Counted from the first letter of the stretch, positions 34,327 to 46,540 are shown. The stretch: DNA of 64,000 nucleotides from Ulota crispa (GCA_963920765.1 OY987242.1:36108002-36172001); one strand, 5' to 3'. Program-made: numbers and translations. The notes: generated from the sequence alone by a model not told the origin.

Positions 34327-36540
34327 AGCAACATTTGAGAGGGCAATGTACTATGGAGGTCTAATGAGTTTTTGAAGCTCTGTGTTTTGAACTAGTCACT
34401 AGTTTCATTTTCATAAATTCTAGAATGCTCCTCATTTTTCTCCAAAAATTACGTGGACATTAGCACATTAGTGTTGGGCACAAAGAGTGTAAATTAGTTG
34501 GTGTAACCTACAAATTTTACAACTCCATAGCACAAGGATAACGTACTCTCATGCTTTACATTAACAATGTTTTAAGGTCAATGCCAATAAGCTTCAAATT
34601 TGCTCACACAAACTCCACCCTCTATAGTTTCTATCTGTCATATGCATTTAACATATCTTATAGCCTACAGCTTGAAGTACATGTATTGCCTCACTCTAAC
34701 ACCTCAATAAGAAAAGATAGTAGAAGGTTTACTTGGCAAAGACAATGCAACCTTTGGCAACCGCTAGCACAAGCCCCACTAGTACACTAAGTTTTAACTA
34801 AATTGGCTTTGTGTTTCTCAATCTAATATTGTAATAGATAAAAACTAGAACTCATGCAATCATTGCGTCTTAGCTATCAATCAAATTTTGAGAATTACAA
34901 ATTCAACAAATAAATGAAAAGAGGACCACAGTTCCAATTTCATGTTTTCTCTTCAACACTAGACCTATACGGCTAAACCTTTTACACCGACCTAAAAGCA
35001 TGTTGAATTTAGGATGCTTTGCCTCCAATTTCTTCACTCTATCATTGTGACAAGTAATTCTTCACTCTATCATTGTGACAAATAATTACTGGAACTTGTA
35101 CACTCATGACATCTAAACTATAGACACCAAGAACTACAAAGTCAACAAAAATAAGACAAAGTGGCACATAATCCCATTTGATGTTACATGTCCAACTTTA
35201 CCTTTACCTTTGATACATGCCCACAAACATGCAAAGTTTTAGGATGCTTGGGTTTTTGTATCTTCAATCTAACATTGTAATAGATATTTGAATGTGTGCA
35301 CTCACTACGATATGAATTTTCAACTAACTTGCAAGAATTTGCAAAAATATATTGTTTGTACAATATCTCCTCAACAATTCCAATTCCATGTTTTTTTTTG
35401 TCAAAAATTGTCTTTAGTTTAAACTTTGCAATGGTTTAATCTCTTGAATACAACAATTAAAAATTTTTGAAATTTAAAATATTCAAATTGTTAAATGATT
35501 TGTAGAATTTGAACTTTCCATAGGTCAATCAGTTTACAAAGACTCATGTTCCTCTCAAGTTGTCTCAACTTGAGACTTGGGTATGGATTATACTATCTTT
35601 TTATATTAACTAAGCTTCTCTAATATTGCCAACTTTCAACCACCCTAAGTCTTGATTCTTTTCCTTTTGGCATTTATTACTAGTTTATCAGTGTAACCAA
35701 TTAAATAAAAAATAACATACAATTTCCATTTGTGGAAGTCAAGGGGACAAACTATTTGTCATTATGTTTGAAAGTTTTGGATTTGATCAAATGGCTATCT
35801 TACATAAGGCAATACTTTCTAAACATTGGCTAAGCATCCTTATCATAAAAATTGAGTATGTTTTAGGCAAAATTTGAGCTCATATATCCCAAAACAACCC
35901 AAGCTCATAATATGATGTATTAAAATATGAGAGACATTTCTTCCATCCATACAGACCTTGAAAAATTGAGGCCACATCAGTGAAGCTACTACTTGAAACT
36001 TTTGAAAATAAGAAATAAATAAGAAAATGCAACAAATTTGTTGCAATAAAAATATAATTTTAGATTTTTACTAATTAAAATTATAGAAACAACATAATTT
36101 TACCTTAACAAAATTTTATAATGACCCTAAAGAAAAAAAACTCTTGTTCTTGATGGATTTAATCTTAAAATTATGTTGGATCTTATTTTCAGATTTTGCC
36201 TTGAGTTCATTGTGCAAGAGCCTTGATATTGATTTTAGAAATTTAATCAATAAAATACAAGACTTGAAACCTTTATAGGCTCAAAAAAAAATCTCAACTT
36301 CTAGTATAAAAGCAATACTTGATTCAAGAAAGAAATTAATCCAAGGATAATTTGGTTACTTTGACAAATCAAACAAATTTGCAAATCATCCAAAGTAAAA
36401 CACGGACAAACAAACATAAAGAGGGCCTAATGACCAACACATATTAAATGAAATCCAATATCATTTCTTCAAAAGAAAAGAAAAAATTATGTCACCTTTC
36501 ATAGCATTATCAAAATGGTTGCACAATTCTACAACTTAAG
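34327..36540. other. No gene seen; 28-bp duplication at 35032-35087
   Basis: The phrase CTTCACTCTATCATTGTGAC occurs twice in tandem near 35032-35087. Otherwise AT-rich without recognisable content. Confidence 0.45.
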
Positions 36541-37060
36541 AATCTTTTTAAGATTTTAGAATCTTTGAGAATATTTGAGAACATTTGAGAATTTTTGAAA
36601 ATCTTCTTGGAATCTTTGAGAATATTTTAAGAATCTTTGAGAATCTTGTAGGAATATTTGAGAATCTTTGGAAATTTTTGGGAATCTTTTCAAGTTTTTT
36701 AGAATTTTTGAGAATGTTTGAGAATGTTTGGGAATCTTTGGAAATCTTTGAGAATCTTCTTGGAATCTTTGAGAATTCTTGAGAATCTTTTAGAAATATT
36801 TGAAAATCTTTAGGAATCTTTTCAAGTTTTTCTGGAATCTTTGAGAAAAGTTTGGAATATTTGAGAATCTTTGGAAGTGTTTTAGGAATTTTGAATTTTT
36901 TGAGAATTTTTGAAAATCTTTAAGAATCTTCTTGGAATCTTCTTGTAAGCTTTGAGAAGTTTTGAGAATCTTTAAGAATCTTTGGGAATCTTTGAGAATC
37001 TCTGAGAATTTTCAAGAACCTTTTTGGAATCTTTGAGAATCTTTTTAAAATCTTTATGAA
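36541..37060. repeat. Degenerate 21-bp minisatellite, GAATCTTTGA type
   Basis: Roughly 500 bases of diverged units, clearest at 36605-36690 where GAATCTTTGAGAAT recurs every 21 bases. The frame at 36585-36782 reads as 7-residue repeats (GIFENLL, GIFENIL, RIFENLV) because 21 is a multiple of three; no gene is implied. Confidence 0.85.
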
Positions 37061-37997
37061 ATTTGTTAAAGTACTTCAAAATATTTATAGAAACAAAATC
37101 TCTTAGACTAAATTAGAGTCCTTTAGGAATCTTTTTGTAATTCATCAAAATACTTTAAAATATTTTTAACAAAAAAACTATCACAATAGTTTAGGTTTGT
37201 TTTTGAAATCTTTTCTAGAATCTTTTTGGACCTCATTAAAATGTTTTGAAGTTTAAAAATAAAAGAAGTTTTCAATAAAAATAGAATCTTTTAGAAGTTT
37301 GAGTGTACATTGACTGATTTTATTTTCTTTACTTTTCACAATTTGGTTAGATTTAAAATTAGCAACCTTTACAGTCAAGTAAAAACATGACCATAATAAC
37401 AAAAAAATCTACAATTTTCATTTGATCTGGACACTTTTGGACACAACTTCACTAATTCAACAAAATTTTATATAAAAAGTACAACATTTTGTTGTTTTAA
37501 ATACCACAATTTCTTTACAGACAAATATAAATGATGCTCCTCAATTCTTTGAAAAAATCATATATGTCCCTCAAAGATTAAAGTACCAAAAGTATCTTTC
37601 CTTTTTGTATAAATATCAACAATGCTTCTAATATATTGGGAAAATATTAAAAATGCTCCTCAACTATTTTAAATTATTAATATCTTTGTGTTATATGATA
37701 ACCAAATGTATAGTTTAATGCAAATTCTTACAAGAAACCAAAGGTGATTTTTACATTTCAAATAACACAAGGATATATTTAACATTTCAAAATAGAAGAG
37801 CATTTTATTATTTTTCCAAAATAATAGGAGTACAATTGATATTCCTACAAAAAATAAGGAATACTTTTTATGTTTCAAATATTTTCGGTGTAAACTTGAT
37901 ATTTTGAAAGACTTAAAGGATATTTTTAGTATTTTTACTTCTATTACTAACCAAATGAATTAAAAAAAAACAATCTTATAAAATATTTTTATAAGCT
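37061..37997. other. No gene seen
   Basis: Very AT-rich; the first part may be decayed continuation of the minisatellite. Confidence 0.45.
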
Positions 37998-38006
37998 TTA
38001 AAAGAT

Positions 38007-38417
38007 GGAAATTGATATGTGTACCACACCCTTCCAATTACTATACCATACCACACGGTAAATTTTAGATTTCTACCATCAAAAAGCTGAATTTGAAAAT
38101 TTTGAATTCAAATTTGGACTTAGAGACCATGGTATTGTCTAGAACCATAAAAAAAGTTGCAATTCAACAACACCCAATGAAAAAATTTAGTTAGGGAGAA
38201 AATTGTTACTTTTACTTTTGTTTGTAAAAAAAGATAAGCTTTTTCATTGGTGTTGTTGAGTTGCACCTTTTTTTATGGTCCTAGACAATATCATGGCCTC
38301 TAAGTCCAAATTTGAATTCAAAATTCTCAAACTCAAATTTTTGATGGTAGAAATCTAAAGTTTATCCCGGGGGTGTGGTACAATAGTTCAAAGGGTGTGG
38401 TTCACATATTAATGCCC
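38007..38417. mobile_element. Mutator-like foldback MITE with perfect 9-bp duplication
   Basis: TTAAAAGAT occurs at 37998-38006 and 38418-38426. Ends GGAAATTGATATGTGTACCA / reversed GGGCATTAATATGTGAACCA. The 411-bp body is an inverted repeat. The perfect 9-bp duplication supports a Mutator-like mechanism. Confidence 0.85.
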
Positions 38418-38426
38418 TTAAAAGAT

Positions 38427-38930
38427 ATCCAAAACTATTCAAAAGTCTATAGAATTTTGATTTTATAATTGCAAGGTTTTAATTCCGTAACTTTTCACGA
38501 TTTCATGTTATTTAAAGCTATCAAACTATGGAGGCTATTTTAACAGAATAAGGTTTTTTTTACAAAAAACCTAGCACTAAACAATAATTATTTATGAATT
38601 CAACCTTTGTCTGCAGCAATCTTTTTGAAATTTGTGAATTCCAATAAAATTTTATAAACAAAATCAAAAGGATGGAAATAAACAAATTTTTAAGAATTTC
38701 TAAACACCTTCTTTGATTTTAGCTCATAACTTTTGATAAAAATATTGAAATCCAAAAAAAATTGTTGGAGGTGAAAGTAAAATACATTTACTAACTTTTT
38801 GTAATTCTAAGTTTTTTGAAAAAAAGTCCTGTAATGGGCCAAAATAGCCTCCAAAGTCTACTGGCTTATTAAAAACATAAACATTTAATGTATAAATACA
38901 ATCATGATTCTCTTGTGCACATATGTAAGT
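38427..38930. other. No gene seen
   Basis: AT-rich, nothing identified. Confidence 0.4.
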
Positions 38931-38956
38931 GCATGTGTGCTAGTGCATGTGTGCTA

Positions 38957-39118
38957 GTGGTTGTGAATGATGTGGTAGTTTTGTGGTTTATGAATCTGGT
39001 GGTGGGGGGTTTGAACCCCACTACTGATAGCCTTGCTTGGCGTTGTAGGCAACAGCCCGGCCTTTAAAAAATTTGGATTTTTTTATTTAAAAAAAGAAAA
39101 TTATAAAAAAAAAAAAAA
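38957..39118 (+). mobile_element. tRNA-derived SINE-like element
   Basis: GGTTTGAACCC at 39008-39018 fits a Pol III B box, about 50 bases after a weak A-box-like GTGAATGATGTGG. An A-rich tail follows from 39066. A 14-base direct repeat GTGCATGTGTGCTA lies just upstream. The cloverleaf does not look intact, so it is a SINE or tRNA relic and not a tRNA gene. Confidence 0.5.
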
Positions 39119-39439
39119 CGTTTAAATTTAAAAAAAAAAAAAAATTGAACAACACAAAATAAGTGAAAATCAACAAAAAATTAATAGAATACAACAAATA
39201 ATCAATAAGAAATCAATAAAAAATCAACATACTCTTGTTGAAGAGTATCCAAATCAACTTGACCAAATCAATAAGAAAAATCAACAGTTTTTGGTTGAAA
39301 TTTTGTTAATTTTGTACTAAATTTTCTACTAGTGTAGATTTAAAAGTTTATGCTTATATTGTAAATTGACTTGACCATTAGTAAATATCATCTCCTTTAC
39401 AGCTTATTAGACCCAAGTGCAAGATTTGTCTCTACACTA

Positions 39440-39750
39440 AGGAAGGAGCACCCATAAGCGTTCTTTTAAGGGGTTTGAATATGATGAGTATTAATAAACA
39501 GCTAGCAAATTATAGGATCCTATCAGGAATAGAAAAATAATGAGTTTGCACTTTTGAATATAAAATTTAGATACTCTGAGAATAAGTTGTGAATTTTAAA
39601 GAGCAAATTGCCATTGCACCCATAACCAACACTAAGGTTTCATGTTCACATGTTGTACATTCTTGTAATTACATCTATTCATTTCCACAGATTTTTCAAG
39701 ATTTCAGGTGACTGTTATGGGAACACTAACGCTTATGGGTGTTCCTACCA
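39440..39750. mobile_element. TA-flanked MITE, GCACCCATAAGCG family (copy B3)
   Basis: 311 bp; TA at 39438-39439 and 39751-39752; ends AGGAAGGAGCACCCATAAGC / GCTTATGGGTGTTCCTACCA. Confidence 0.8.
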
Positions 39751-39909
39751 TAATATTTAATGACATTTTAGTGTAGTCATTATACTTACATCATAAATTT
39801 TTTGACTAAAGATGAGGCCAAGCTACATTTTTCCTCAAACTATGGGAAATTTTTGACTATGTATGGTGTTGTTACCACATAAGGTTTGCCTACAAAATTC
39901 ATTTGTCAA

Positions 39910-40126
39910 CCCTTAAATAACCATAGGGCATAATATATAAAATGTTCTATAATTGGCATTTGGTACCAATAAGAGGTTTTAATTTGGGATCTCAAGTAGA
40001 GTCACTATAAGTGCTTTTATCTGTTCTCCAACTTCTTTGTTAATCTCAAATGTACTAAAACTGTGAATCTATTCAAGACACAAAAAAAACGTCGTATTAT
40101 ACTTGTTGCAGCGGCACGTTCAAGGG
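39910..40126 (-). mobile_element. TTAA-type MITE (copy 13)
   Basis: Flanks TCAA (39906-39909) and TTGA (40127-40130), each one change from TTAA. Body aligns in reverse with 23967-24192. Confidence 0.65.
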
Positions 40127-40130
40127 TTGA

Positions 40131-40590
40131 AAGGATCTTGTGAAAAAGCACAACATTGTACCATCTTTTCCTTAGCAAAAAGACAAATGAAAAAAACTTA
40201 AAGACATCTACTTTGTTTTGACATCTTGGGAAAAAAAGATGTAAAGTTTACAAACAATAAACTAGTTGCAACTAAAGTTAATTTCCATAGGAAAGGAGCT
40301 TAATTTTGGGGCTAAAATTTGTGCAATAACTTGCACCATTTGTTTAAATGAGGTAGCAAATAATATCCAATCATTTGTCTAAATAAATTGGAATTGATTA
40401 TTTTCAAAATACAAGGTAGTATTTTGGTAGGAATTTATGAAAGATCCTCATTCCCAATTATTATAAGAAACCAAATCGTCTTGAAATTGCATTGTCAATA
40501 TGCTAACTACAACTTGTTTCAAAGGTCATAACCTTTACAAATTTACAATGTGTTTGCTTTGCGATGGTTCATTGAAACACACTCAAAGGT
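40131..40590. other. No gene seen
   Basis: Nothing identified between the TTAA element and the 12-bp array. Confidence 0.4.
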
Positions 40591-40709
40591 ATCACAACCG
40601 AGATCACAACCAAGATCACAACCCCAAGATCACAACCGAGATCACAACCGAGATCACAACCGAGATCACAACCAAGATCACAACCGAGATCACAACCGAG
40701 ATCACAACC
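40591..40709. repeat. 12-bp tandem repeat ATCACAACCGAG
   Basis: About ten units, some CAAG in place of CGAG. Frames through it read as 4-residue repeats (EITT or DHNR) and are not genes. Confidence 0.95.
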
Positions 40710-40979
40710 TTGTACCAACAATATCAATGAGAATATTCAAGACCAATAATTGACGCGTTGATTGTTTCATTGGTAAACATCAACCAAAGGATCACTTGGA
40801 TATCAAGGGTTAGAAAGAAATGAAAAAAACCAACGTGAATGAGACTTGCATTTGATTGTCTACACAAAGACCAAAATAAAAATTAGTTATACAAAATCAC
40901 AAATCTTTTTGTTGAATAAATCAGTTTCTTTGTTCAAATAACAAGAGCGCCTCATGTTTAACTTGGATGATAGAGATTA

Positions 40980-41206
40980 AGGTAGGAAGCTCTAATTGCT
41001 CTATGGCTCTAATTGCTTTATGGCTCTAATTGCGTTTGCGTCTAGGAACGTGTGATATTTGAGTTAAAATATCTATGAGTGTCATTGATGAGTTAGGTAG
41101 GCTTATTATATTGCTAAGCCTACCTAGCTCATCAATGACACTCATAGATATTTTAACTCAAATGTCACACGTTCCTAGACACAAACGCAATTAGAACCTC
41201 TTACCT
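40980..41206. mobile_element. TA-flanked palindromic MITE, hairpin with about 82-bp arms
   Basis: TA at 40978-40979 and 41207-41208; ends AGGTAGGAAGCTCTAATTGC / AGAACCTCTTACCT. The inner arms, from about 41026 to 41107 and 41116 to 41200, are nearly perfect inverted copies with a loop of some 8 bases. A 17-bp unit with GCTCTAATTGC is tripled near the left end. Its right junction reads CCTCTTACCTTAG, a good 3' splice site. Confidence 0.85.
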
Positions 41207-41394
41207 TAGACACATCCCGAATGTAAAATATTGTTAGAAGACTTGAATTTAATATTAGATCAATGTTATACATGGAGTCAAAAGTGGCTTAACTTTTGAG
41301 CTTATCACTAATCAAAGAAGAATAAATATGAAACAAACTTGCTCGTACTAATGCCAAATTTGAATTATTACAAAAAAAGAAATATATCACTTAA

Positions 41395-42941
41395 CTCCTA
41401 AAGGACCAACTGTCCCCTCAAGGGACAATTGGGATTTCAAGCATTTACAGTCGGGTACAGTGATCTTACAAATTTTTTGCAATGAAATTTCAGCCAACTT
41501 CAGGACCTTCCAAAGGTCATAACTTCCTCAAAAAATGTCCGCTTTTGAAACCAAAAATTAATTTGGAGTACTATTGAAGGGTACTACATGATTTGATTTA
41601 AAAAATCTGAAACTTTATAAATGATAAAAAAATTGAGCTACTTCCTATATAGTGTACTTCTACCTCTTGCCAAAATCACTGATTGAATTTGATTGAGCTA
41701 CGCCACCACCAACGGCCGAAGAACAAGCAAGAAATGAAACACATCATTCAAAGAGTATAGGATGAGCTATCCATGGAGCAACTAAAAACTCTTATTACAA
41801 GTATGCCTAATCAATTCAAGCGGTGATTTTTGCAAGAGGTGGAAGTACTAGATTGTAGACACAATATAGGAAGTAGCCAAATTTTTTTTATCATTTGTAA
41901 AATTTCAATTTTTTTAATCAAATCATGTAGTACTCTTTTATGTGATTCCAATGCAATTTGCAGTTTCAAAACTGAACATTTTTTGAGGAAGATATGGCTT
42001 CTTAAAGTTGCTGAATTGTTGCCTGAAATTTCACTGCAAAAACATTCGTAAGATTATTGTACCCGACTGTACTTACAACTAAACTGCTTTATATGATTTT
42101 TGAAACTTCTATGGAAGATGGAGAATTCAAAGACCTGCGTGGGCATCTACTTTTTTCTTCATTTCAACATTTATTGAAGAAGTTATGCATGAATTTTTGA
42201 AAAACAAGGGAGGGGGGCATCCCAAATTTTAAAAAACATGTATTTTTTAAAAATAAAAATCTGCAATTGATTCTTTAGATTTATATATACATAGGGGGCT
42301 TTCACTCATTCAATTTTGATTGATGCGTGAGAAGTTTTAGTTTGCGGGTAGTTATGAGACTCCCAAACCTCATTTCTTTTGCCCCTTGTAAAAATTAAAG
42401 CTTTACTTTTTTGAGCTCTTTGTGTATTTGTATTTTGATTTTAAAAAAAAGTCTTAGTAGACTAAGATTCCTTGGTTTTTACCATTTGGATTAAAGTAAT
42501 TCAAATTTCTCAATTTTACTTAAATCCTCCAATTTTGCCTAGTCTATTTGTAAATTTAATGGCCTTATGGCATTGCAAGATTTTACAAAGTATGATTCAC
42601 ACCTCCAATTCATTTGAAAATTCTCCCACATTTACCCAACTTGGTCTTCTACATGGAAAAAATAAACCTCAACTTTGCGTAGAGCAGTTTTTTTGATAGG
42701 GGCACTCAAAGGCTTCCAAAATATTTGGGCAATAAGGAAAAAAACTTTTTTTTTCATTTCAAATGTGAATATCTCACTCCTCTACATCTAGAATGAGTTA
42801 GTCTTTTTCCCACAAGTACCTCCCATAGTCTAGGGCAAGATCCTCCAGTTGAATTTCCAAAAAAATACTCCTACTTTTCTACTCATTCTTGATTCCCCCA
42901 AAATTGACAGCTTTTTGTAAAAGGACTTGGCCCTTTAGGGG
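41395..42941. mobile_element. TTAA-flanked element (copy 11) with nested mariner-like MITE
   Basis: TTAA at 41391-41394 and 42942-42945; ends CTCCTAAAGGACC / GGCCCTTTAGGGG. Its right half aligns in reverse with 26667-27936. The element at 41448-42069 is inserted near its left end. The right TTAA is shared with the next element. Confidence 0.8.
41448..42069. mobile_element. Mariner-like palindromic MITE, CAGTCGGGTACAG ends
   Basis: TA at 41446-41447 and 42070-42071; ends CAGTCGGGTACAG / TGTACCCGACTG; 622 bp, long inverted arms to near the centre. The truncated copy at 13168 lacks it and shows the plain TA target. Ends starting CAGT and a TA target suit Tc1/mariner. Confidence 0.8.
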
Positions 42942-42945
42942 TTAA

Positions 42946-43727
42946 CCCTTAAAGGTTTGTGCATCCAAAATGTGGATGCGCCTTTGTCAACCTTGATTGT
43001 AACTTTCAAAATATCAATTTTTGGTATGTAGTTTAAACTAAGAAACTTATTGCCATTGAAAGCTCCAAGTATTAGAATCCAAATAACAAAATATGGTGTG
43101 TTTTTCATTTATATTTTCTACTCTATAAATGAATTTTTAATTTAAAGTACAAAACTATGTTTCTCATTCTACCATTCATTTATGGTTAAAATTACAGATT
43201 TTTTAATATGTATTTTAATTGATATGATTTTATTTCCACATTTAGCTCTAAAAAATCACAATAATTCGGATTTTTCATAAAATCTATTAAAAAATATATA
43301 AATGGAAAATGAATGTGTCTTCTAGCAAAAAATACCAAAATTTTAGAATTAATTAAATATAAGGATAAACTTGGTTTGATAGTCAAATTTGACTTTAAAT
43401 TCTTTGTTGTGGCTGTTTTGGGTGTAAAAAATAAAATAATCAATTGAATTTTTTCACACTAATCTTTAATTGCTGCTTGTACCTCTTGAAAAAGTTCAAG
43501 TAATTTGGATTTTTTTGCTATTTTAACTTATTTATGTTCATTTAGAGAAAAAAAGTGCTAACAATTACAAATTTTCATGAAACAAATTAAAATTTCTTGC
43601 AGTGATATATCATTCATAGGTCTAAGCAATAAATATATAATTTTTTTGTTTGAACACACTTTAAAAGGCACAATTGAGCTTTGACTTGAAGTTTGACCAT
43701 TTCAAAATGGATCAAGTCCTTTAGGGG
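42946..43727. mobile_element. TTAA-flanked element (copy 12)
   Basis: TTAA at 42942-42945 (shared) and 43728-43731; ends CCCTTAAAGG / CCTTTAGGGG. It abuts copy 11, as if one inserted into the TTAA beside the other. Confidence 0.8.
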
Positions 43728-43731
43728 TTAA

Positions 43732-44132
43732 TAGAGAATTACATCATAAAACACCAATGTTTATGTTATAGAGTACTAGTATTATTCAATATTAGTAACT
43801 ACATAACAAAAAACTCAATACCTTTGTAGTTTATTGATAGTTGTGTTTGATAAACACGCAAGAGGTGACCTAGTCATATCCGTTACACTACTAATTTACA
43901 AGCAAGATCACAAGTAGTAAGGATGAAATGGGCATTTGTTGTGCTATGGCATGCATGGAGTCAATATATGCTTCAAATAAACATTAGTTCATTGCAGCCA
44001 TTTAACGAAACAATTTATTTGTTCTCCTTACGTGTTTTATTTCACCATTCAAAAAATTTAATACATGTTTTTATGGCCATAGTTTTTTGATTTAGGATTT
44101 ATTTAAAATATCTATTCTGGTAACAAAATAAT
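43732..44132. other. No gene seen
   Basis: AT-rich flank of the CACTA element; nothing identified. Confidence 0.4.
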
Positions 44133-44146
44133 CACTACGGGAAGAT
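44133..44146 (+). repeat. CACTA left terminal inverted repeat
   Basis: CACTACGGGAAGAT; paired with the end at 62160-62173. Preceding triplet AAT (44130-44132). Confidence 0.8.
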
Positions 44147-44206
44147 TACAGTCTGATTCTACAGAATTCTGACAAAACTTTGTCAATGTCGCTGTCAATT
44201 AGGACA

Positions 44207-44367
44207 CCCTGATTTGGATGGCTAATTGATAGGTGATTGTCAATTCTTTGTTTGCCTGGTCACTTGCTTTAAGTACTTAACTTACTCCCTGATTTGGATG
44301 GCTAATTGATAGGTGATTGTCAATTCTTTGTTTGCCTGGTCACTTGCTTTAAGTACTTAACTTACTC
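44207..44367. repeat. 80-bp subterminal tandem duplication in the CACTA element
   Basis: Two near-identical 80-bp units begin CCCTGATTTGGATGGCTAAT at 44207 and 44287. Each carries a TGTCAA (44238 and 44318). Tandem subterminal motifs are typical binding regions of CACTA elements. Confidence 0.9.
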
Positions 44368-45858
44368 TCCTTTTAGTCGCAACTTAATAGGGGTTGTTCC
44401 ACCTTACACGTCACAAACTTTTTAGCCACGGAGTTATCGAATCCGGTGTTTCTTTAGCCTACTGCAGAGTACATTCTTAAAATATTCTAACTCTGCCTAA
44501 AAGCATTATGCAATTGAAGGCTTTGCCAACGCAGCCGCATTTAAGGTTTTCACATAATGGCAGGTAAAAAACTTGCACAACTATCATTCCACTGAGTGAA
44601 ATTAATCAATTTTTCACTTAGTGACAATTGGGTATGTACACTTTGATCATCTGCATCTTCTCATAATAGCAAATACATCCATTGCGGTTTGTTTGGTTCA
44701 TACATCCATTGTAACGGAAATTAGTAACACGTCATTGCTTCCCATCAATTCAATGTTAAATGCCATTGAAATATACATTGATATATGTAATTCTAGTACA
44801 ATCTACAGCCACTTACTTCAGTTAATTCAAACCTACTTGGACTTTGCTCTGGACCTAAGTATAAAAAGGTACAAAACTTGATACAGCTTTTGTATCATGA
44901 AACATTGTCAATGACATCTGCAAACACGGATAATTGTACTTAGCTCCGCCAAGCAGTCTTCAGAACTTCTTCCATGCAGTACCAGTCTTCAAAAGCCTCC
45001 TATAACATTGACGCTACATTGTTTCTTTCATACTCTCACTTCAGATTTGTACTACTTGATGAGAAGTACTTCTTTGGACACTGACCGTGAAATCATGTAC
45101 ATTTGGGTTTTTTGCGTGACCTTCCCCTTTGTCAAATAGCCTTGCCCACTACAATATTCTTCTCCCCTGTCCCAGCCTAAGAAGAAACATTCGCACTTGT
45201 CTCTTACAAATTAAACAAACAAGCTTTCAATTTAGGGTATTTGATTATACATTAATAACATGTGTAGGTGAATAAAACATCATGACCACACTATTGAAAT
45301 ACAAAATTATTTTCTTGGGATACTTGAATAAAACAAATGCATACGTCCACTACTAAGATGATTTTTTCACCAGTCTGTTTCAGTCATGACAAACTGTATC
45401 ACTCACCATTACCTTATCTATGTCATAGTTCATAACTCTCAAGAAAATAGTTGAAGCAAGTATCAATAGCAATTAGTATGTATGAAATATGATGTCATGG
45501 TTTAATGGGTTTATGTGTCTTACCACGGTAGCTTCATTTCTCTGGAACTCCATTGTGCGCTCCACTTGCTGAACCAACAACAGAAACTTTCTTTAATACA
45601 AAAATACGTGTTCTATTACATCAACTTTGCATGTGCAAACTCCTTCTATTCAAATGTTGTCTTCCTCTGCCGCATTTATGTTGTTTCCTCTGTTGCATTT
45701 GTGAAGATCATTGTCTACCTTCATAGTAAGATTGAGTGTTCTCCTAGGCCCCCTTTAGTGCATTGTGTTCCCTATTCAAAACTCATTAAGAGAATTCCTT
45801 ATTAATTCATTAGTGTTTGTCCTTATTTATACACAAGTACAAAACAAAAAAACAAAGC
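44368..45858. other. CACTA left internal region, no gene called
   Basis: Balanced composition compared with the AT-rich flank. Open frames at 44621-44881 and 45515-45805 show no motif and may be 3' flank of the minus-strand gene. Confidence 0.4.
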
Positions 45859-46540
45859 TCATATGTATGACCACATGAAGGGGACGGTATAGTGAACTTG
45901 AATTTCAGTCTGGATGAAGGGTACACATACCTGACAGTCCACTGGATGTACATGAGGTATATCACAAATCACAGTTCTTGACATCAATAAACCATCACCC
46001 ATACTCATCCGTTCCTGATCCGCTCCTGGCGGTTGCAATTCCGCTTCAATTGAAATAAGACCCTCCTCTTGAAGCCCATCTGCAGTTCCAACGACCACCC
46101 CTTCTTGTAAAGGTTTGGAGACAAAGCTGCAGCTTATAGGGTACAATGTCATTTGTTTTGTAAGTCCCGACCTCCTACGCTCCTCTTCCATAGCGGCAAT
46201 CTTAAATTGCAGTGTTTTCACCATTGCAATGACTTCAATATATTCGCTTGACTTGGGTTCCCCTTAACCTGTTCTTATATGCGCTAGATATCACTAGTCA
46301 AGGTTCGAAGATCACCATGCCGTTTAGTGATTGCTTTCTCGCCAAATTCAGAAATGGTTCTCTAAATTTCCAATCCATTGGCCACGTTTGGTCCCTCGTC
46401 ATGACCATGCTGTAATTCCAATGACACATTCGAAGCCAGACCTCTGCTGTGCATAACATTCCCTTGCACCTATTTCTTCTTAGACAGCCCGCCATATCCC
46501 TTGTCACGCGTCATTTCTGCTTGTATTTCCTCGGGATGTG
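45859..46540 (-). pseudogene. 3' part of the minus-strand CACTA gene
   Basis: The last 121 codons (46224-45859) include MVKTLQFKIAAMEEERRRSG, a helical charged stretch, and end at a stop. Upstream, a different frame reads GEKAITKRHGDLRTLTSDI with stops interspersed, also helix-like. The frames do not join without a shift, consistent with decay. Confidence 0.5.

Noticed and set aside
38957..39060. A functional tRNA gene
   Set aside because: B box is present but A box is weak and no cloverleaf with anticodon arm is evident.
39120..39335. Possible second CACTA end (TCTACTAGTG near 39330)
   Set aside because: No matching left end with the same inverted sequence could be found nearby.
40500..40753. 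Two plus frames with EITT and DHNR repeats
   Set aside because: Produced by the 12-bp tandem repeat, which is a multiple of three.
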